From Xenopus tropicalis (lineage: Eukaryota > Chordata > Amphibia > Anura > Pipidae): a DNA stretch of 64,000 nucleotides. The position numbers and the translations under genes are program-made. Under the pieces are notes generated by a model. That model was not told the DNA's origin and did no database searches. It was given only the letters and a program-made list of their open reading frames with translations. Below, one piece after another: positions 58,854-64,000 of the stretch (the first letter of the stretch is position 1; each line of letters begins with the position of its first letter). The DNA lies in the NCBI RefSeq assembly GCF_000004195.4, contig NC_030681.2:136741506-136805505 (forward strand), read 5' to 3'.

Positions 58854-59229
58854 AGGTCCCCATACACGCTGAGTCTTGCCAAGCGCGCGGAACTGCACCC
58901 AATATCCCCACCTACGGGTGGGCGATATCAAGGAGTGTTTAGGTAGAAAAAAAAATAATTCGATCGTTTGGCCCCAGGGCGGCAATGGGGCAGTCGGTTC
59001 AGGGACCGCATCAACGAGCCAATGCGGTCCCCGATCCGACTGGATTTTCTAACCTGGCCGATCGATATCTGGCCAATTTCAGGCCAGATATCGGTCGGCC
59101 AGGCCCCTCGGTTCTGCCCCTACACGGGCCGATAAGCTGCCGATATGGGTCCAAGGGACCGATATCGGCAGCTATAATCGTCCAAGGGACTGATTTCAGC
59201 AGCTATAATCGGCCCGTGTATGGGGACCT
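58854..59229. mobile_element. Multi-hairpin MITE related to the CCATACAC family
   Basis: The ends aggtccccatacacgc and gtgtatggggacct are inverted. Several internal hairpins are visible: cggccgatcgatatctggcc region with ggccagatatcggtcggcc, gccgatatgggtccaaggga / gaccgatatcggc, and ggcagctataatcg repeats. It is built like the elements at 17506 and 63494 but with a different body. Confidence 0.6.
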
Positions 59230-60410
59230 ATAGCTGAAAAATTCCAGAAATGAAAAAAAATTATCAATCGGTGCGTCACACTTGCATGTCACTTACACAT
59301 TGGAAATAATGCCGGACAGACTCCTGGAAATTGCACAAAGCGTATCACCCCTTTGCGACCGCAATGAGTCTGGATTTCTGGGGAAAAAAATGCAGCTAAA
59401 AAATGCACTAAAAATTGCACTTTACCCGCTGAACTTGCAGATGTACATATGCTCTAGGGTGAAATCCTAATGATGTTGGCATTTATATCCATTTCTTTTT
59501 CTAGAGAAAAAGTGGCAGTCAGCCAGACCAGAGGGTGCATTTGCCGGACAGGTATCTGTCACTTAGAAATGCGCCAAATATATCCAGCATTAAACCATGC
59601 ACCGTATGTCACTGCACCTGTTTTTAATGAAGTACAGATATATACTTGATGTATACCTTGAACATATTTCCATACAAAGCAACCAAAAACCGATGCAAGA
59701 TGGTAAAAAGTGCCCCAAAAAGCTTGCAGTGTCCCTACTGAAGAATGAATATATGCTGATTCAGACAGTGCCTGAGCAAACAGGAGACAAAATGACAATA
59801 AGGAAAAGACAAAAGGAAAATAACTTTTGGCTCTAAATATTCCCATTGGCTAGGCCAAACAGACAGTCATTAAGTGGCCCTTTAACGATCAACATTTTTC
59901 TTTGTAAGGGAACTGTTAGCAACACAGGCAGTAGGGGGTAGGTGGTCTTCTTACAACCACTGAAAGGTTCATCACTAACCCTAATATCACTAACCCTAAT
60001 TCCGATATTTCTTCACCCCAGTCTGTGCGATTTATTGGGCGCACTTACCCAGTAGTGAATTTACTACTAGTTTCTGGTGGGTGCTATTAATCTCAGCTTC
60101 CTGGTTTGCAATACAATACCTGCATACAATTATATAGGAGCTAGCACTCCAAACTTACCCTGGGGTCCAAACCTCTGCCATTAAAATATTACATTGTGTC
60201 ATACAAATATAAGTACATGGCCTCAGGTCTAGACCGGGATTCAAAATAGGCCCTGGCAATACGGAGAGGCCCAAACAGCCCCCCGCCAGCCCAATAAATA
60301 GTGACTGTCTATGGCATCTTACAGCAGCCCCTCTGGCATTTGCCAGAACCCACAGATTGCCAGTCTGGGCCTGCATTACTTGGAAAATAGGGTCCCCATC
60401 TATACATTCT
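59230..60410. other. Intergenic, no gene seen
   Basis: A MITE fragment at 60225-60375 (gaccgggattcaaaataggc...tgccagtctgggcctgca) is related to 13613. The rest is unassigned. Confidence 0.5.
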
Positions 60411-60576
60411 CATACCCCCCAACTGTCCCGCTTTAAGCGGGACAGTCCCGCTTTCTATAGCTCGTCCCGCTGTCCCGGATAGTTCCCTGAATGCCCCGCA
60501 TTTTCGTAATAGATTACGGAAATGCGGGACATTCATAGAAGGATCCGTGACAGCGGGACGAGCGCTAAGACTCATT

Positions 60577-60730
60577 GCGCTGCTTCTCTCCTGTGGCTCC
60601 TTCGCCGGCAGTCCCTGGCCCTTTTATAAGGTTGCGCCCATGCGTAATGACGTCACACGTACACACGGGGCGCAACCTTATAAAAGGGCCAGGGACCGCC
60701 GGCGAAGGAGCCACAGGAGAGAAGCAGCGC
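60577..60730. repeat. Palindrome with outward TATA boxes and central CRE
   Basis: The arms 60577-60638 and 60668-60730 are near-perfect inverted copies (gcgctgcttctctcctgtgg / ccacaggagagaagcagcgc at the outer ends). Each arm carries a TATAAAAG box directed outward. The centre holds TGACGTCA at 60648-60655, a perfect CRE. Confidence 0.8.
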
Positions 60731-60747
60731 AAGGAGTTGGAGCGCGT

Positions 60748-61247
60748 GTGGGGGCTCTGTGTTTGGGGGGCCTCTGTGTTTGGGGGGGCCTCTGTGTTTA
60801 GGGGGCTCTGTGTATGGGGGGGCCTCTGTGTTTGGGGGGCTCTGTGTATGGGGGGCTCTGTGTATGGGGGGTCTCTGTGTTTGGGGGGCCTCTGTGTATG
60901 GGGGCCTCTGTATATGGGGGGGCACTGTGTATGGGGGGCACTGTGTATGGGGGGGCACTGTGTATGGGGGCCTCTGTGTATGGGGGGCCTCTGTGTTTGG
61001 GGGGCCTCTGTGTATGGGGGGCCTCTGTGTTTGGGGGGCCTCTGTGTTTGGGGGGCCTCTGTGTATGGGGGGGCACTGTGTATGGGGGCCTCTGTGTATG
61101 GGGGGCCTCTGTGTTTGGGGGGCCTCTGTGTATGGGGGGCACTGTGTATGGGGGGGCTCTGTGTATAAAGGGTACTGTATATAAAGGGTACTGTGTATGG
61201 GGGGTAATGTATATGGGGGGGCACTGTGTATGGGGGGGCTCTGTGGG
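60748..61247 (+). repeat. G-rich minisatellite, 15-18-bp units
   Basis: The units are variants of ggggggcctctgtgtttg, ggggggcactgtgtatg and ggggggctctgtgtatg, about 30 copies. All six frames give long open stretches of simple composition, which are artefacts. The plus strand carries G runs of 5-7 at a regular spacing. Confidence 0.9.
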
Positions 61248-61427
61248 CTTCCTTAGGTAGTACAGTATAAGGGTATAGCACATTTGCATCTGATCCCGCC
61301 ATTTCATCTATATAAAAGGAGTATTTTTAGGAAAAAAATGGGGTGTGTTAATTGGGGCGTGGTCACAAAAGTGGGTGTGGCCAAAACAATTTTTCCTTTT
61401 TTTTATTTTTCAAATGTTGGGAGGTAT

Positions 61428-62403
61428 GCATTCTGTTGTGTGTTTGCTTATTGCACTTAAAGCTCCACCTTCTAACTCTCTCTGTGTTTCCTTGGCTACT
61501 GTGCATTGATGTAAAATGCTTACTTCTCCATGGTGAATTATTTTTGCAAATACTTTATAAGTTAAATATTTTGTTATCTGTACCAACTAAGAAACAGGCT
61601 AAGATAGGAGTAATGTATGTAATTACAGGGTGTGCTGCAGGGGGTCCTGGACCTAGGAACGCACCATAGGCACATAACATTGATCTGGTCATACACAGGT
61701 TTGGTAAATTGGTGAGTAGATTGGGCTATTTGCTTTAGTTGGTCCCTAGACCACATTAGACGCTGCTGCCTGATACAGCTTGGTGGCTAGTATCTGCAGT
61801 GTGAAGCTGCTCCTTATTTTTCCCAGGGCAGCCTATACAGGGGCTTGGTGGTTGGAGAAGCAGCAGTGACACCTAGTGGTCATACAATTGTATGCAACAC
61901 AACCCCAGCAATGCATTTTGTCTAGATAGTGAGTTTGGAGAGTAAAGGATTATTGCATGGAACGATGCAGATACCTGTAATGTTTGTGACAATCGCTTCG
62001 GTCTTGCAGTTTTGTTTGTAAGTGTAAGTTTCAATCTTACGTTACATCTCTGCATGGCTGAGCATTATACAATCAATTCCTGTAATAAACTGTGCAGTAA
62101 ACTTGTGCATTTGCATGTATATGTATGCAGCTGCAGATGGTGTTTTATTGCATATTCTTTTCAAATGTAAGCTCGGCTCGTTTCAATGTAGGCACGGCTC
62201 GGTTACCTGCTGTATCAATCACACCTTTTAACTGTAACAGCACTATACAGAGAGTAATTGTGTCTTGCCACTGTAGTTATCATCTTCATCAGCATTTATT
62301 AATATAGCTCCAGCCAATTATGAAACGCTTTACATTATAAAGAACAGGGGTCTTACAATAATTATTATACTAGTATACCGGAACACCTGTTATTGATCAG
62401 AGG
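61428..62403. other. Intergenic, no gene seen
   Basis: Nothing recognised beyond short AT-rich words. Confidence 0.5.
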
Positions 62404-62406
62404 TTA

Positions 62407-62578
62407 GGGTGAAGACACACGGAGCTAATAGTAGCAGCTACTTCTCACGGCTAATAAACACCAGAAAATCCCCTGCCATAGACAATACTGAGAATTGCCT
62501 CTGCTAAAACACATGTAGAGACAATTATCAGTAAATGAGCAGCATTGTCTATTTTAGTAGCTCAATGTGTCTTCACCC
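62407..62578. mobile_element. Harbinger-like MITE, GGGTGAAGACACACGG family
   Basis: The ends GGGTGAAGACACACGGAGCTA and tagctcaatgtgtcttcaccc are inverted, with TTA at 62404-62406 and 62579-62581. It is the reverse of the copy at 7018. Confidence 0.8.
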
Positions 62579-62581
62579 TTA

Positions 62582-63490
62582 AGGGTTCCCTTTTTGTGCT
62601 GTCTCTATGGTTTTTGGGGTCTATATAACAGAGTTGGAACAAGGGGCAGGCAGGTGCCTTGGGCACAACTGGAGAAGGGAACAGTTCTGGGAGAAAAAGA
62701 TGTGCAGTTTCTATCATTTACTCCCACCCAGAGCTGGACCAAGTCGTCCGGGCACCCTAGGTAAACTAGGGGTAGGTGAAGGAAGAGGTAGGTTCTTAGT
62801 GCCCCCCTGTGGTTGCTTCCTAGGCACATGTCTCTTCTACCTGCCCCTAGTTCCGGCCATACTGAGACCTCTGCACGTAGCACTAGAAATGGGGGGACTA
62901 GCAACAAGCAGTGCTGGCAGCAAAGGAGTGTTGCTGGAAAGTCCAGGTGGGGGTGGTGTGGTTGGGGGGGGCAGAGCGGGTGACATATTGGAGGCAGGTT
63001 GGTTCCATCAGAGGGTGGAGTTATGGTGTGGTAATCAGCGATTGGCTGTTATTTGTGCCATTTACTTCAAAGTCCTGTCCTGATTGGATATGCACAGTTT
63101 CACATGTTAACATTCCCAAAAAATTGCCAATGTGTTTGGGCTGTGCAGGCAGATAAAATAGCTAAAAAGGCATTTATTGTGTTACCTATCACTGCAGGAA
63201 CTGAGGTGGAAAATCAAGGGGGCAAAGTATTACAGAGAGACAGACAGGCCAATCTGAAAGCAAAGAGATAATGCAACTCAGTGATCTCTAACCTGTTGCT
63301 GAACTACAACAAAAACCAAACCATGTCTAGCAGTTCATATGTAGTATAGCATGTTTTATTTTTTGAGATTTGTGTTAATTTTTTTACCCATAGGGTCCCT
63401 GAAGTGCAGGGGCTCAGGGCAAATAAAATCTCTGATTTACACTAAAAACACTCTGTACTACTTTCCCCTTGTATTAGCACAAAACCATTC
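62582..63490. other. Intergenic, no gene seen
   Basis: Frames of 100-158 codons at 62605-63083 overlap on both strands without family similarity; they lie in a GC-richer patch. No exon is supported. Confidence 0.45.
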
Positions 63491-63493
63491 TTA

Positions 63494-63834
63494 AGCTGGC
63501 CATACATGTGGCGATCTGACGATGTTTCGTACGACCATCGGTCGCACGAAACATCGTCAGATCCGCCACACACCATTCAGGGCTGAATCGGCAGGGAAGG
63601 AGGTAGAAACAATAGGATTTCTACCTCCTTCTGCCGATTCAGATCTGACGGCAGATTTTGCTCAGGCGCCTTCTATGGCACCCGATCAAAATTTTCCAAC
63701 TGGTCCGATCGGCGAGTCGTCCGATATCAGCAGGTTCCTGCGATATCGGTCGACTCGCCGACATGCCATACACGCACCGATTATCGTACGAAACGAGGTT
63801 TCGTACGATAATATCGGTGCGTGTATGGCCACCT
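63494..63834. mobile_element. Multi-hairpin Harbinger-like MITE, reverse of 17506
   Basis: A 341-bp element with TTA at 63491-63493 and 63835-63837 and ends AGCTGGCCATACATG and GTGTATGGCCACCT. Five consecutive hairpins are visible, for example gatctgacgatgtttcgt / acgaaacatcgtcagatc, ctgaatcggcag / ctgccgattcag, ggcgagtcgtccgatatc / gatatcggtcgactcgcc, and tatcgtacgaaac / gtttcgtacgata. Confidence 0.8.
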
Positions 63835-64000
63835 TTAGTGTGGAATAAGTCACTGCTCTGTTGTACAGTCCTCCCATACTATTCAAGTTTGTTATAGATC
63901 TGCTTTTAGCTTGTGCGACAAAATATAAGTAAAATAAAGCAAATAAAGATGTAAATAATTATCACTAATATCAAGCGTCCAGCAGATGGAGCCAAAAGCA

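Larger units (their letters stand above)
60411..61427. mobile_element. Composite repeat element with palindromic promoter-like core and G-rich array
   Basis: The ends catacccccaactgtccc-like at 60411 and gttgggaggtatgca at 61413-61427 are imperfectly inverted. Inside are hairpins (actgtcccgctttaagcggg; gcattttcgtaatagattac), a palindrome at 60577-60730 and the minisatellite at 60748-61247. Its unity as one element is inferred from the ends. Confidence 0.5.

Noticed and set aside
60565..61307. Long Pro/His/Thr-rich or Gly/Val/Cys-rich open frames on both strands
   Set aside because: They translate a G-rich minisatellite in all frames and are not genes.

Overview
The window is a vertebrate nuclear segment, almost certainly from a frog of the genus Xenopus (species not resolved). 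Support comes from introns with GT-AG borders, a very dense load of short inverted-repeat DNA transposons, TTAA-flanked T2/Kolobok-like MITEs, CR1/L2-like LINE tails, and two genes in the order seen on human chromosome 2p25. Family calls come from reading the sequence and from memory of the families; no database search was run.

Layout. Positions 1-2353 hold the last three coding segments of RSAD2 (viperin) on the + strand, about 108 C-terminal residues, followed by a 3'UTR to about 3515. Positions 3516-31473 are intergenic (or unseen 5' non-coding sequence of the next gene) and are built mostly of repeats: a 54-bp minisatellite, an inverted-dimer Penelope-like element with a GIY-YIG endonuclease fragment, a nearly complete Tc1-type transposon with a damaged transposase, and many MITEs. 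Positions 31485-53330 hold the complete coding sequence of RNF144A, a 292-residue RBR E3 ubiquitin ligase with a C-terminal membrane anchor, in seven coding exons on the + strand. Positions 53331-64000 are its 3'UTR and downstream intergenic DNA. They contain two TTAA MITEs, an 82-bp minisatellite with higher-order structure, a palindrome with outward-facing TATA boxes around a CRE beside a G-rich minisatellite, and multi-hairpin Harbinger-like MITEs.

Both genes run in the same direction. RSAD2 is an interferon-induced radical-SAM enzyme. RNF144A is a membrane-anchored RING-between-RING ligase. The window shows no shared regulation beyond adjacency. I see no RNA gene, CRISPR array or prokaryotic feature. 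Most open frames outside the named exons are chance frames or arise from repeats whose unit length is a multiple of three.

The most notable observations are: two Penelope-like inverted dimers, each with a 13-bp target duplication; a MITE family made of about five consecutive hairpins; the CRE/TATA palindrome; two MITE copies in opposite orientation that amplified the same 113-bp internal unit; a GYNNGY tandem splice donor at the first coding exon of RNF144A; and fold-back repeats inside the RSAD2 3'UTR.
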